A stretch of 64,000 bases of DNA from assembly GCF_037892195.1 (NCBI RefSeq), contig NZ_JATACI010000002.1:1302001-1366000 (forward strand), read 5' to 3'. Below are positions 46,283 to 55,143 of the stretch, one piece after another. Both the position numbers and the translations under genes were made by a program. The stretch comes from Yoonia sp. GPGPB17. GTDB lineage: Bacteria > Pseudomonadota > Alphaproteobacteria > Rhodobacterales > Rhodobacteraceae. The first letter of the stretch is position 1; every line of letters begins with the position of its first letter. Under the pieces are notes generated by a model, which was given only the letters and a program-made list of their open reading frames with translations, was not told where the DNA came from and did not search any database.

Positions 46283-48001
46283 TTAAAGCCCGGCGATCAG
46301 GTCTCGCTGGGCGCCCCACGCCATGGGCAGCGTGTTGGACTTCACCCATTCGGATGTGAAGCCGGTAGGTTGCTTGCCCGCAACAACCTGCGCGAGGACA
46401 TCGGGTGCCAGAAAGGCCAGCGGGATCATCTGCGTGATGCGGTGGCGGTCCGTGCCTGTCTCCTCTGCGACCGTACCCAGTGTCTTGCCACCGGTGATGT
46501 GGGCATACCAGTCACGGGCCAATGCGATGTTGCGCAGGAGCGTCATGTCGATCTCTGCTTGGGCATCCCCGATCACCAGCCTGGTTTCCACGCCGCGGCG
46601 ACGCAGGTTGAGTGGAGCATCAAAGGCAAGCGCATCCACATTCAGATGACCGACCTCCCTGCCGAGGCATTGTGCAATGGCTTTTGGGGCCAGCCGCACC
46701 ACGGCCTTACCGTCAGTCAGTGTCACGCTTTCAACGCAGGCAAGCAGATCGGCTTGCGACAGGTCAGCAAAGCGCTTGGCCAGCGTCGGTAGCGCTGCGA
46801 GATTGCTGGTATCTGGCGCAGCTTGCAGGGCGAGCAAGTTTGTGGGCGTGCCAAGATAACTGCGCAACGCGGCGGCGACCTGCCCTTCGATGGTTATAGC
46901 AGGGAGCCGCCAGGCATCCGGATGGTCCTTTGCACGCCCGCTCACCAGAGCCCGGGAGATGTAGTAGCGATGCCGCCTCCCCTTCTTCTGGCTATGTGTC
47001 GGTGTCAGCGCGATGCCCTTTGCATCAAAGAGTTTGCCCTTGAGCGAACTGGGCGCAGGGGTATTGCGACTGCCGCGGGGGCGAGCGGCCTCCTTTGCAA
47101 GCCGGGTCTGGATGTCCTCCCAGCGCGCCGGATCAATGATCGCCGCATGCTGACCAGGATAGACCACATCATAGTGCCGGATCCGCCCGGCATAGATCGG
47201 GTTGGTCAGGATCTGGTGGATATGACTGCGGGTGAAGGGGGTGCAAGCTGCACCTTGTTCATGTGCAGTGGTCGAAGCATCCGGTCCGGAACAGTCCATA
47301 TCAGCAATCGACCGCCGCGGCGACTTGCCAAGCCCCTCCTTGCTCGCGGCATCAGCGACAGCAGAGAGCGTCCCTTGCCTCTCGTAGAGATCATAGAGCT
47401 TGCTGATCGTTGGTGCTGTCTGAGGATCAACGACAAGGCTTCTGCCCTGTGGCTGATAGCCAAGGGGCACCGTCCCTCCCATCCAGAGCCCCTTCTTCTT
47501 GGAGGCCGCGATCTTGTCGCGGATCCGCTCAGCGGTCACCTCACGCTCGAACTGCGCAAAGCTCAGCAGCATGTTGAGTGTGAGCCGTCCCATGCTGGTT
47601 GCGGTATTGAAGGACTGTGTGACAGAGACGAAGCTGGCCGCAACTTTGTCCAGCCTGTCGACAATCTTTGAGAAGTCCGACAAGGCGCGCGTGAGCCGGT
47701 CAATCTTATAGACAATGATCTGATCAATCTGGCGCGCATCAATCAAGGCCAGCAGCCGTTGCAACGCCGGGCGCTCCAGGGTTCCTCCTGACAGCCCGCC
47801 GTCATCAAAGCGATCTGGTACCAGTTCCCACCCTTCGGCTTTCTGGCTGGCGATGAAGGCCGCACAGGCCTCATACTGGGCATCCAGCGAGTTGAAGTCC
47901 TGATCAAGGCCCTCTTCGGTTGATTTGCGGGTATAGATCGCGCAGCGGATACGACGGCGGGGTTGCGGCGTCGCGCAGGCTGATGGCTTTGTTCGCGTCA
48001 T
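46283..48001 (-). CDS. Large serine recombinase (site-specific DNA recombinase)
   Basis: The 572-aa protein has the resolvase N-terminal domain: RRRIRCAIYTRKSTEEGLDQDFNSLDAQYEACAAFI with the nucleophilic serine in RKSTEE, then FDDGGLSGGTLERPALQRLLALIDARQIDQIIVYKIDRLTR. A recombinase domain (GTVPLGYQPQG, PIYAGRIRHY) follows. The zinc ribbon region lacks the usual Cys pairs (LFDAKGIALTPTHSQKKGRRHRYYIS), and an extra C-terminal segment of about 150 residues remains. Start ATG 48001 overlaps the DUF2924 stop. Such recombinases move phage or integrative elements, or act as the catalytic part of conserved three-gene cassettes with DUF2924 and DUF3489. Confidence 0.92.
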   Translation of the reverse strand: MTRTKPSACATPQPRRRIRCAIYTRKSTEEGLDQDFNSLDAQYEACAAFIASQKAEGWELVPDRFDDGGLSGGTLERPALQRLLALIDARQIDQIIVYKIDRLTRALSDFSKIVDRLDKVAASFVSVTQSFNTATSMGRLTLNMLLSFAQFEREVTAERIRDKIAASKKKGLWMGGTVPLGYQPQGRSLVVDPQTAPTISKLYDLYERQGTLSAVADAASKEGLGKSPRRSIADMDCSGPDASTTAHEQGAACTPFTRSHIHQILTNPIYAGRIRHYDVVYPGQHAAIIDPARWEDIQTRLAKEAARPRGSRNTPAPSSLKGKLFDAKGIALTPTHSQKKGRRHRYYISRALVSGRAKDHPDAWRLPAITIEGQVAAALRSYLGTPTNLLALQAAPDTSNLAALPTLAKRFADLSQADLLACVESVTLTDGKAVVRLAPKAIAQCLGREVGHLNVDALAFDAPLNLRRRGVETRLVIGDAQAEIDMTLLRNIALARDWYAHITGGKTLGTVAEETGTDRHRITQMIPLAFLAPDVLAQVVAGKQPTGFTSEWVKSNTLPMAWGAQRDLIAGL

Positions 48002-48491
48002 GCTGCCGCCTCCTGATCGGCTTCGGCAGCGTTGCTCGTGACCGATCTGTCGACTGTGCGACGGCTCTGCAATCCAAAGAACCGCGGGCCTGACCAATGT
48101 GCACCGGTGATGTGACGGGCCAGCGCCGAGAGCGATGCCCATCTCCGCCCTTCCATCTCAAAGCCCGCATCAGTGACACTGACCCGGTAGAGATGCCCGT
48201 TCCATTCCCGGACAAGCTGGGTGCCGGGGGTCAACCCAGGCTGCAGCACGGGCGCTGATGCTTTTGCGGCGGTGAGACGTTTGAGGTCCCGGAGCACCTG
48301 CGGGCGCGGTCCACCAAGGGCCTGACACTGAACCGTGTAGCTGAGTGCAGCCCGCAGGAATGGCACCGACAGGCTCTTCGGTGGCGGCGTTTTGTGTACT
48401 TCCTTCCACAGACGCAGGAGCTCGGTGCGAGATGCTGACGCAATCTGTTCCAACGTTGACCCAACGTCCGCACGTGCGGGGGCCTTGTCAT
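47998..48491 (-). CDS. DUF2924 family protein, start region apparently frameshifted
   Basis: The DUF2924 body is clear: LEQIASASRTELLRLWKEVHKTPPPKSLSVPFLRAALSYTVQCQALGG, then RLVREWNGHLYRVSVTDAGFEMEGRRWASLSALARHITGAHWSGPRFFGL. The family always travels with a serine recombinase. The frame is open upstream to 48573, but there is no good start in that frame; ATG 48491, overlapping the DUF3489 stop, would give MT(K)APARADVGSTLEQ if one base were restored near 48484-48488 (an A run). The DUF3489-DUF2924-recombinase order is coupled. Confidence 0.82.
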
Positions 48492-48955
48492 GATGACGCC
48501 GCCTTAGCGGCAGTGGCCTTCCCGTTCGACGCAGCTGCGTCTTGATCCACACCCACGGCATCCAGCGCAACAAGCCGATACCGTGTTCCCCCGGCGGTCT
48601 TTGTGGTGACGACGGTCATCCCCGCTTTCCGCAAGCCACTGATCGCCGCGCGCACGGAATGCGGCAGTAAGCCAAGGCGCTTGCCAAGTTGATCCGCCGA
48701 CTGCGGGCGTTTGCGCTGCAGGGCCTTGATCAGGGCTTCCCGACGCGAGGTCCGTTTGGGTTTGTCAGGCATTAGCTCGAACGGCGGTGCGGATGCGAGC
48801 AACTGTTCCTTGATGGTCTTCGCCCCTGGCGATCGTCGCGTCGCCCTACGTCCAGATCGTGTGCCCTTCGCCGTTGCGCCAGCCTCGCACTGTCCGAACG
48901 CTGCACTCGCGCCTTCACATGCATCATCCTGCGGCTTGGGTGTTCTCGTTGACAT
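48488..48955 (-). CDS. DUF3489 family protein
   Basis: The 155-aa protein starts MSTRTPKPQDDACEGASAAFG (AAAGGAG precedes ATG 48955) and has a basic disordered N-terminus. A DUF3489 winged-helix-like domain follows: SRREALIKALQRKRPQSADQLGKRLGLLPHSVRAAISGLRKAGMTVVTTKTAGGTRYRLV. It may bind DNA and control the recombinase downstream. It is the first gene of the cassette and the frame is open upstream only into non-coding DNA. Confidence 0.88.
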   Translation of the reverse strand: MSTRTPKPQDDACEGASAAFGQCEAGATAKGTRSGRRATRRSPGAKTIKEQLLASAPPFELMPDKPKRTSRREALIKALQRKRPQSADQLGKRLGLLPHSVRAAISGLRKAGMTVVTTKTAGGTRYRLVALDAVGVDQDAAASNGKATAAKAASS

Positions 48956-49528
48956 GGTGTTCTCCTTTGCGTCTCGCGGGGCATCTGCGCCCCCGCACCA
49001 CGCAAAGCCCGCAAGCCGGGCCACCCCTGCGACGCAGGACAACCACACTACCGCTTCCTATGTACCAGAAGTCGAGAGGAAAGAGAGGCGGGCGGTAGAT
49101 TGCTTCAACGTGCACCAACGTCGCGATGCGCACGAAGCGGACTTTGCAAAGTCTAGGTATTGGTCTCCGCTTCGGATTTCTATTGGTCCTTTATGTGTCT
49201 CAATGGTAAGTTGCATGCTGGAGCCCGGCGCGGCTAAGGGGAGCGAAGAGCCCCAAGTGCTTGATGCTGCACCATGCACTTAGGCCCGCTTTCGGGCTTC
49301 AGACAAAATTGCCTCTCAAATGGCTGTCCATGACCGACATTGACGGTGTCTTGCCATGCTACGATTGCAGCCCGCTTGATGCGGTTCAGCTTTCATTGAT
49401 CGCACCAGTTGCTCAACAGTCATAGCATGGAGCTTGAAGTCGTCATTACACGCCTTCATAACCGAATACATACGCGCCAATTGGCGCCATCACTTCAGTA
49501 AAAACCGGCAATAGGAGTTCTTTTGACG
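48956..49528. other. Long gene-free stretch between recombinase cassette and hsp70
   Basis: About 570 bases without a supported gene. It should hold the promoters for both divergent units. A short hairpin GCCCG-CTTT-CGGGC occurs at 49284-49297 without a T-run. Nothing else recognisable was seen. Confidence 0.5.
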
Positions 49529-51236
49529 ATGACGGGCCTAGCTGTGGGAATCGATCTCGGAACTACGAATTCGCTGGCTGCGGTTTACAGTGACAGTGGA
49601 GAGATCCTTCTTGTCAAAAACCACAACGACGAGGTTCTAACGCCCTCAGTTGTCTCTTTGACAGATAACAATGAACTACTGGTTGGGCGTGGCGCAAAAA
49701 GCCGCCTTGTTCTTGCACCGGATAGATCTGCGGCAGCCTTTAAGCGAGCGATCGGCACGACGAAGGAATTCAAGCTTGGACGTACCGGCTATAGCGCCAT
49801 CGATCTGTCCGCCTTGGTCTTGCAAGAACTGCAAGAGCTTATCAAAGCGCAATTTGATGCCCCGATCGAAAGCCTTGTGATCACTGTTCCGGCCTATTTC
49901 AACTCAATCCAGCGCGAACAAACGCTGGCGGCCGCGGATCTGGCAGGATTATCGGTGTCCCGCCTTATCAATGAGCCGACGGCAGCGGCACTGGCCTATG
50001 GTTTGCAAGACAGGGATGCGGAAAGCACATTTGTGGTTCTGGATTTGGGTGGTGGCACGTTTGACGTTTCAATTCTGGAAATGTTCGATGGTGTGATGGA
50101 GGTGCGTGCCTCGTCGGGTGATGCCTTTTTGGGTGGCGAGGATTTCACCCTTGCGATTGCCTTGCATATCGCGGAAGAGCATGACCTGAGATTCCAAAAG
50201 CTGAAAGCGCTTGAGCAGGAAAAAATCCTGAGTGCGGCAGAACAGATCAAGCAATCCCTGTCGTCACAGGCGGATGCAACCGCCAGCCTGGAAATTGGAA
50301 AGTCGACCTTTGATATCACAATCACCCGCGCGCAGTTCGAGGACGTCTGCGGCGATCTGACCGCCCGATTGCGCTCTACCGATCGAACGCTGCTTGTATG
50401 ATGCAAAACTTTCGGTCGATGAAATTGACCGGGTTCTTTTGGTGGGCGGATCAACCCGCATGCCGCTGGTACGCAGTATGGCGTCAAAGCTGTTCCAGAA
50501 ACTGCCCGAACGCGGCCTAGACCCTGACGAGGTTGTCGCGATGGGTGCTGCTGTTCAAGCCGGACTTGTTCAGAAAAATGCGGCCCTTGATGACGTTGTC
50601 ATGACCGATGTGTCGCCATTTTCCATGGGAATCTTGTCGCGCAATGAAACCATGCATGGTGTCATCAACGGTGCGTTTTCGCCCATCATCGAGCGCAACA
50701 CGACGATCCCCACAAGCCGCGTGAACTATTTCAACACCACCCGCGACAATCAAACCGAGATTTTGGTTGAGGTTTTTCAGGGCGAGGCCCCCTTGGCCCA
50801 AGACAACATCCGGCTGGGCAGCCTGCGCATCGAAGTCCCGCGTGCTGCGGCTGGTAAGGAAAACATATCCGTCCGGTTTTCCTACGATGTGAACGGTCTG
50901 CTTGAGGTCGATGTGACGGTTCTTTCGACCCAGAATACCAAGTCCATCATTATCGAGGGTGGTGCCAAGACCCTGAACCCCGCTGACAGGGCGGCCAGTT
51001 TGAAACGGCTGTCGAAGCTAAAGCATCATCCGAGTGAAAGCCGCAAGAACCAAGAAATCATCGAGGCATTGAACGAGCTCTTCGCGATGCATCTGGGTGC
51101 CGACAGAGAGCACGTCGCCGGTCTTTTGGCGGGCTTTTTGACTTCTCTTGACAGCCAAGACGAAAAAACCATCGCAAAGGCCCAAAAGCAGACGCAAGAG
51201 GCGATCGAGGCCATGCGCGGATTCTATGTCCGTTAA
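49529..51236 (+). pseudogene. hscC: HscC-type Hsp70 chaperone, one-base frameshift
   Basis: The ATPase domain has GIDLGTTNSLAA near the N-terminus, INEPTAAALAYG, VLDLGGGTFDVSILEM, and LLVGGSTRMPLVRSM. The substrate-binding part is short (total about 568 aa), as in HscC. The frame breaks at about 50378: an extra A turns RLRSPIERCLYDAKL into a stop at 50401, and the second frame runs from about 50394 to 51236. An AGGAG site at 49513-49517 serves either TTG 49523 or ATG 49529. The next gene overlaps its end, so it is a chaperone/cochaperone operon. Known HscC works with membrane J-proteins DjlB/DjlC. Confidence 0.88.
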
Positions 51237-52041
51237 TAGGGGCTGGCCTTGGTCAGTTCTGGATATTGATCCCAAAGACGCGGACAAGCGCGGCGTCAAA
51301 CGGGCTTATGCCAAAAAGCTAAAGCTGGTTGATCCACAAGAAGACGCTCAGGGGTTTCAGGACTTGCGCACGGCCTATGAACAGGCGCTGCAAAGGGTGC
51401 AAAGCAGTGCAAGCGTCACGGCCGTTTTGCCTGAAACACCGGCTGTTCTGGCGCCAGAACGGCCAAAGGTTGAGACCCCACCACCTGCGCCGCCGGTTCA
51501 GGCCCCGCCAAAACAGCCGCATGAACAAAAGGCGAGCCCGCAACCCCCGTTGGTTCCCCCCGCACCTGAGTATGAGACCAAACCGCGCCCTGACGCTTTG
51601 GTGACCTTGGTTTCCGAAACCAAGGATTTACTTAAGCAAGGTGATCTGCGACCAGAAAAGTGGCGCCCGATTTTCAATGGCCTGGTTGATCTGGATTTCA
51701 ACCAGACGCGTCTTTACGAGAAAGAACTGCTGCGTGGTTTTGACACCCATCTGTGTCCTGATGGTGTGCGGCCAAGCCACGTGATCAAACGCCCTTGGCT
51801 AGAGCTGTTGGACAAGCGATTTGATTGGTTTTCGCATGGGTTGGTGTTTCAGCGCAAACACCCCGAGCATTTTAAGACATGGTCGTATCTGAACGATATC
51901 TACCGCCCACCATTGACCGAAAAGCAAATCCAAAGGGCGCGGCGCAAAGCGGATTTGTTACGCGACCCGAAGGTTCCTTTTTATCTTCGGTGGTGGTTCT
52001 TGCTCGGCGGATACTTCTTGCTGATGGTTTGGGCGTTATGA
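51226..52041 (+). CDS. J-domain-like tail-anchored cochaperone (DjlB/DjlC type)
   Basis: The 271-aa protein starts MSVNRGWPWSVLDIDPKDADKRGVKRAYAKKLKLVDPQEDAQGFQDLRTAYEQAL. This matches the degenerate J-domain seen with HscC, in which HPD is replaced (here VDPQED) and GFQ-LR-AYE is kept. A Pro-rich linker (about residues 80-125) leads to a helical domain, and the last 20 residues (YLRWWFLLGGYFLLMVWAL) form a single C-terminal membrane helix, so the J part faces the cytoplasm. The ATG overlaps the Hsp70 stop by 11 bases. It likely recruits or stimulates the Hsp70 at the membrane. Confidence 0.75.
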   Translation: MSVNRGWPWSVLDIDPKDADKRGVKRAYAKKLKLVDPQEDAQGFQDLRTAYEQALQRVQSSASVTAVLPETPAVLAPERPKVETPPPAPPVQAPPKQPHEQKASPQPPLVPPAPEYETKPRPDALVTLVSETKDLLKQGDLRPEKWRPIFNGLVDLDFNQTRLYEKELLRGFDTHLCPDGVRPSHVIKRPWLELLDKRFDWFSHGLVFQRKHPEHFKTWSYLNDIYRPPLTEKQIQRARRKADLLRDPKVPFYLRWWFLLGGYFLLMVWAL

Positions 52042-52082
52042 CCTATGGCGATTGAAGTGAGACGTGCGATGGTGATCGTCGG

Positions 52083-53474
52083 ATGCTAAGACGGATCTTA
52101 TCAATACGGATACGCGGATATTCCGTGCGGCGTTGGTTCCTGACGATGTTGGCGTTGTCCATCATTTTGACCCACGCCATCGGCAGCCCGTTCTGGTACC
52201 GGATCGCGGCTGGCACGCGGATCACACAAACCGAAATCGTGCCGTCATCAGCCGTTCGCCGCCTGACAGGGTCCTTGGCGCTGAATGACTACGATGACGA
52301 AGACGCAAATCACATTCCGATGCGCCGCATGATTCAACGCGCCATTGACGCAGAACATGCTGGCGAAAGCCGCGAAGCTGCGCGTGGTGCGATCCGTCTG
52401 CCCGTTCCAACAGTTTTTCTGGCGCTGCCGGAATTGCAATTGAACGACCGGGATCGGCCAGGCCACCGGTTCAGGTGCAATCATCGGCGTGAAGAGTGCA
52501 GCATCATGCTGCAAAGCTCTGCCTATTTTGTGCACATAATCGAAGCGCCGAATTTTATTTCGCGACTGCTGGTCGACCGGCCTCTGCTGGCGATCAGGGA
52601 GAACGATCAGGGTGTGCTGCTGACGGGTCTGCGGTTTCCCCGACCAGAGATTTGGCGCGATGGTTTTGCAAGAGTGACCGAAGGGTTCCCGCCATCCAAG
52701 ACGCGTCTTGCGATCACCGGCGGACCCGTGCTTGACCAAAATGTCTTCAACCCTACGGATTTGAACCTTTCCAGCTTTTACAACGGGACGTTTCTAGCGG
52801 TTCCGCCATTCATGGCGTTTGATATGGATTACACGCTGGATTTTCGTCAACCAGAGACCAATTTCCTTACGAGTTGTCGCCAGTTGTATGGTTTGGACGA
52901 AAACGCGGTGACCAGTGAGCTGGCAAGGATTGATCCGTGTGTATTCGATGTCGATGACACCCCAATGTTCACCCTGACGCAATGTGACGCGACCAGCGGG
53001 ACTTGCCCCGGTCGTGGAACCATTCCTGCCGACGATTTGAAAAACCATGAATTCGTCAGGTCTGGCGCGACAGAGAATATCTCGCTTGGGTTTCTGGATG
53101 ACAGGTCGCGGGCTCTGCTCGAGATCGCCAACAGGGCAAAAGGCACAGATAGCAGCACCGGTTTGGTTGACCTGCCGGACCGGATAGAGATCGTTAGAGA
53201 AATCGTCATTGACTACCTAACGATCGCGGGTTTTTCGGCCCAGTCAGCCGAGTTCGAGAGGTTTTTGGCGGCAAACCCTGATTTGGATATCGATACCATG
53301 CGGGCGACGTTTCAAGTCGTGCCTGATGCACTAATCAGTCAGGCGATGTCTGTTGCGCTAGAACGGCAACCGCAGCTTTGGGTCTGGCATGGCTACGCGG
53401 AATACATCGGGCCTGAACTTCTTGATGGACTGGCGCGGGACCTTGTTAGAATGGGGCTCGCTCGGCCATACTAA
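52083..53474 (+). CDS. Unknown membrane-anchored protein, third gene of the Hsp70 cluster
   Basis: The 463-aa protein has a basic N-terminus and one membrane helix (about 18-36, WFLTMLALSIILTHAIGSPFW), then a large, mostly soluble part that should lie in the periplasm. Six cysteines (HRFRCNHRREECSIM, SCRQLYG, DPCVFD, TQCDATSGTCPG) could form disulfides. I recognise no family. It begins 41 bases after the J-like gene; the only start in frame is ATG 52083, with a weak ribosome site. The position argues that it works with the Hsp70/J pair, perhaps as the membrane partner or client. Confidence 0.6.
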   Translation: MLRRILSIRIRGYSVRRWFLTMLALSIILTHAIGSPFWYRIAAGTRITQTEIVPSSAVRRLTGSLALNDYDDEDANHIPMRRMIQRAIDAEHAGESREAARGAIRLPVPTVFLALPELQLNDRDRPGHRFRCNHRREECSIMLQSSAYFVHIIEAPNFISRLLVDRPLLAIRENDQGVLLTGLRFPRPEIWRDGFARVTEGFPPSKTRLAITGGPVLDQNVFNPTDLNLSSFYNGTFLAVPPFMAFDMDYTLDFRQPETNFLTSCRQLYGLDENAVTSELARIDPCVFDVDDTPMFTLTQCDATSGTCPGRGTIPADDLKNHEFVRSGATENISLGFLDDRSRALLEIANRAKGTDSSTGLVDLPDRIEIVREIVIDYLTIAGFSAQSAEFERFLAANPDLDIDTMRATFQVVPDALISQAMSVALERQPQLWVWHGYAEYIGPELLDGLARDLVRMGLARPY

Positions 53475-53695
53475 GGTGCAAAGACTGCGAATGCAGCATT
53501 TAAAAAGTGGACATTGGCAGCGCGGAGCGCAAGTACGGCTTTGTCCGCACAGCTGTCATAGGCACCGACTAAATCGCTGATCTTTATCCGCTACACAGCC
53601 GCAAGTCCGCTTTGAGCCCAGACTTACCGATGCTGCACAGTGTACCAAAGTCCGCTTTGCCTCTGGGCAACATCGGATCAGGCGTGCTTTCGATC
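53475..53695. other. Intergenic stretch with two copies of AAGTCCGCTTTG
   Basis: The 12-mer AAGTCCGCTTTG occurs at 53603-53614 and 53648-53659, 45 bases apart. No gene is seen. The sequence looks like intergenic debris of a kind common in this group; I cannot say it is functional. Confidence 0.4.
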
Positions 53696-54625
53696 TTAGG
53701 ATGTCTGCGGAACTCCCATGTTTTCGGGCTCTAACCTTTTGAGGCCGTCGCGTTCGGGTAAGTCTTCTGGTTCGCGGATTCTGTGCGCCAAACCAATAGC
53801 CGCGAGCGACCTTATGAACCAATAGCCTGGGTCCAGTTGCCCCTTTTCGATGCCAAGTCTGGCTGAGTGCGGGAATGCGTGGTGATTGGAGTGCCAGTTT
53901 TCGCCGAAGGTGAGTAATCCGAGACCAGGTAGGTTGTACCCCTGAACTGGCAGGCCTTCGACGGTCCATCCTTGATGTCCGCCTCTATGCGCAAAATGTC
54001 CAACCAACCAGTGTCCGCTCAAAGAAACTGCTACGCGCAAGCAAACTCCCCACAACACAAACTCAACACCACCGATCAGAAATAGTGGGACGGCCACGAC
54101 AATTTGTTGTGCCATCCAATGCCGTTCAATCCACTGATATACGCGGTCATTTGCAATCTCTGGTTCGATTTCAAATTTTGGTGGATGGTCCAGATCGAAC
54201 CGGCAATGCATTTGCCACCATGCGTCCTGCCAAAAACCCGCGCCATGGCTTGGATGAGGAGGACAGACAGTTTGGCGTTGATGCCAGTCCCGCATGTCAT
54301 GTGCTCGGATCATACCGAACGGTCCCGCCATACCGACCAGCGTACCAAGCCAGACGAGCATGTATTCCAGCCACTTAGGCGTTTCGAATGACCTATGAAT
54401 GAGGAGCCTGTGCATGCCCACGGAATGTCCGGCGCAAACAGTGATTGCCGTTGTTGTCAGAAATACAAGACACCCGCTCCAACTCGGTGTCCAGATGATC
54501 GCGAGGACACCTCCCATGAGCATAAAAAGGAACCATATCGACTTTATCGCATCCCAGCGAATGGTGCCTTGTGTCGCGTCGGTATGACTTTTGGGATGTA
54601 CACGTTCTGTTGAGTGCAGGCGCAT
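53696..54625 (-). CDS. Acyl-CoA / fatty-acid desaturase (delta-9 type)
   Basis: The 309-aa membrane enzyme has three histidine boxes of membrane desaturases: GMHRLLIHRSF, DWHQRQ following RAHDMRD, and ENWHSNHHAFPHSA. Four helices surround them. It introduces a double bond into fatty acyl chains using a di-iron centre. GGAG lies 8 bases before ATG 54625; a TTG at 54643 is less likely. It is divergent from an ArsR regulator with a palindrome between, so its expression may be under that regulator. Confidence 0.9.
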   Translation of the reverse strand: MRLHSTERVHPKSHTDATQGTIRWDAIKSIWFLFMLMGGVLAIIWTPSWSGCLVFLTTTAITVCAGHSVGMHRLLIHRSFETPKWLEYMLVWLGTLVGMAGPFGMIRAHDMRDWHQRQTVCPPHPSHGAGFWQDAWWQMHCRFDLDHPPKFEIEPEIANDRVYQWIERHWMAQQIVVAVPLFLIGGVEFVLWGVCLRVAVSLSGHWLVGHFAHRGGHQGWTVEGLPVQGYNLPGLGLLTFGENWHSNHHAFPHSARLGIEKGQLDPGYWFIRSLAAIGLAHRIREPEDLPERDGLKRLEPENMGVPQTS

Positions 54626-54654
54626 CTTGAATACTCCAGTCAAAACATTTACAG

Positions 54655-54674
54655 TATTAGATATATAACTAATA
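54655..54674. promoter_or_regulatory. Palindromic operator between desaturase and ArsR gene
   Basis: TATTAG-N8-CTAATA, perfect 6-bp arms in an AT-rich stretch, 30 bases before the desaturase start and 18 bases before the ArsR start. This is a typical position and shape for an ArsR/SmtB-family repressor site controlling both genes. Confidence 0.6.
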
Positions 54675-54691
54675 AGTTAAAAGGTGAACTC

Positions 54692-55006
54692 ATGTCAAGC
54701 CCCGACAAGGTATTCGAAGCTTTGGCTTCTACAACGCGTAGAAGGATACTAGCGTACCTGTCCGAAGGCCCGTTATCGGCTGGAGCCGTTGCCGAGCGGT
54801 TTGATATGTCGCAACCGGCTATTTCCAAGCATTTGTCAATCTTGGAGTCCGCGGATTTGATCTGGAAAAAGCGGGAAGGCCAGTTTGTGAACTACGGAAT
54901 GAAGGCGGACAACTTGGGCGGCACCCTTGCAAAGTTCATGCAAGAGGTCTGTCCACCCAGCCGAGCTTTGAAGGCCGAAAGGCGTGCCGAGAAAGACAAA
55001 GACTAA
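54692..55006 (+). CDS. ArsR-family transcriptional regulator
   Basis: The 104-aa protein starts MSSPDKVFEALASTTRRRILAYLSEGPLSAGAVAERFDMSQPAISKHLSILESADLI, a complete winged helix with recognition helix QPAISKHLSIL. No metal-binding cysteine pair of the ArsR α3 type is seen; a single Cys lies near the C-terminus (VCPPSR). So it may sense something other than arsenite. An AAGGTGA site precedes ATG 54692. It is divergent from the desaturase. Confidence 0.88.
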   Translation: MSSPDKVFEALASTTRRRILAYLSEGPLSAGAVAERFDMSQPAISKHLSILESADLIWKKREGQFVNYGMKADNLGGTLAKFMQEVCPPSRALKAERRAEKDKD

Positions 55007-55108
55007 ACAAGACTTACGCGATTGAGTGACAGTGAAAACTGACCTTCGCGCAACCGCAGCGAAAGCCCGCAAAGTCCCGCCTTGTTCGAATTCGGGCTCA
55101 TTGAAGAG

Positions 55109-55143
55109 AATGGCTGCATTTCAGGTGCTGAAACGCAGCCATT
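55109..55143. terminator. Strong hairpin between convergent ArsR and TetR genes
   Basis: AATGGCTGC-A-TTTCAG pairs with CTGAAA-C-GCAGCCATT around a GTG loop; 15 of 16 positions pair. It ends at the TetR stop codon (55142) and is about 100 bases after the ArsR stop, so it can terminate both transcripts. Confidence 0.65.
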
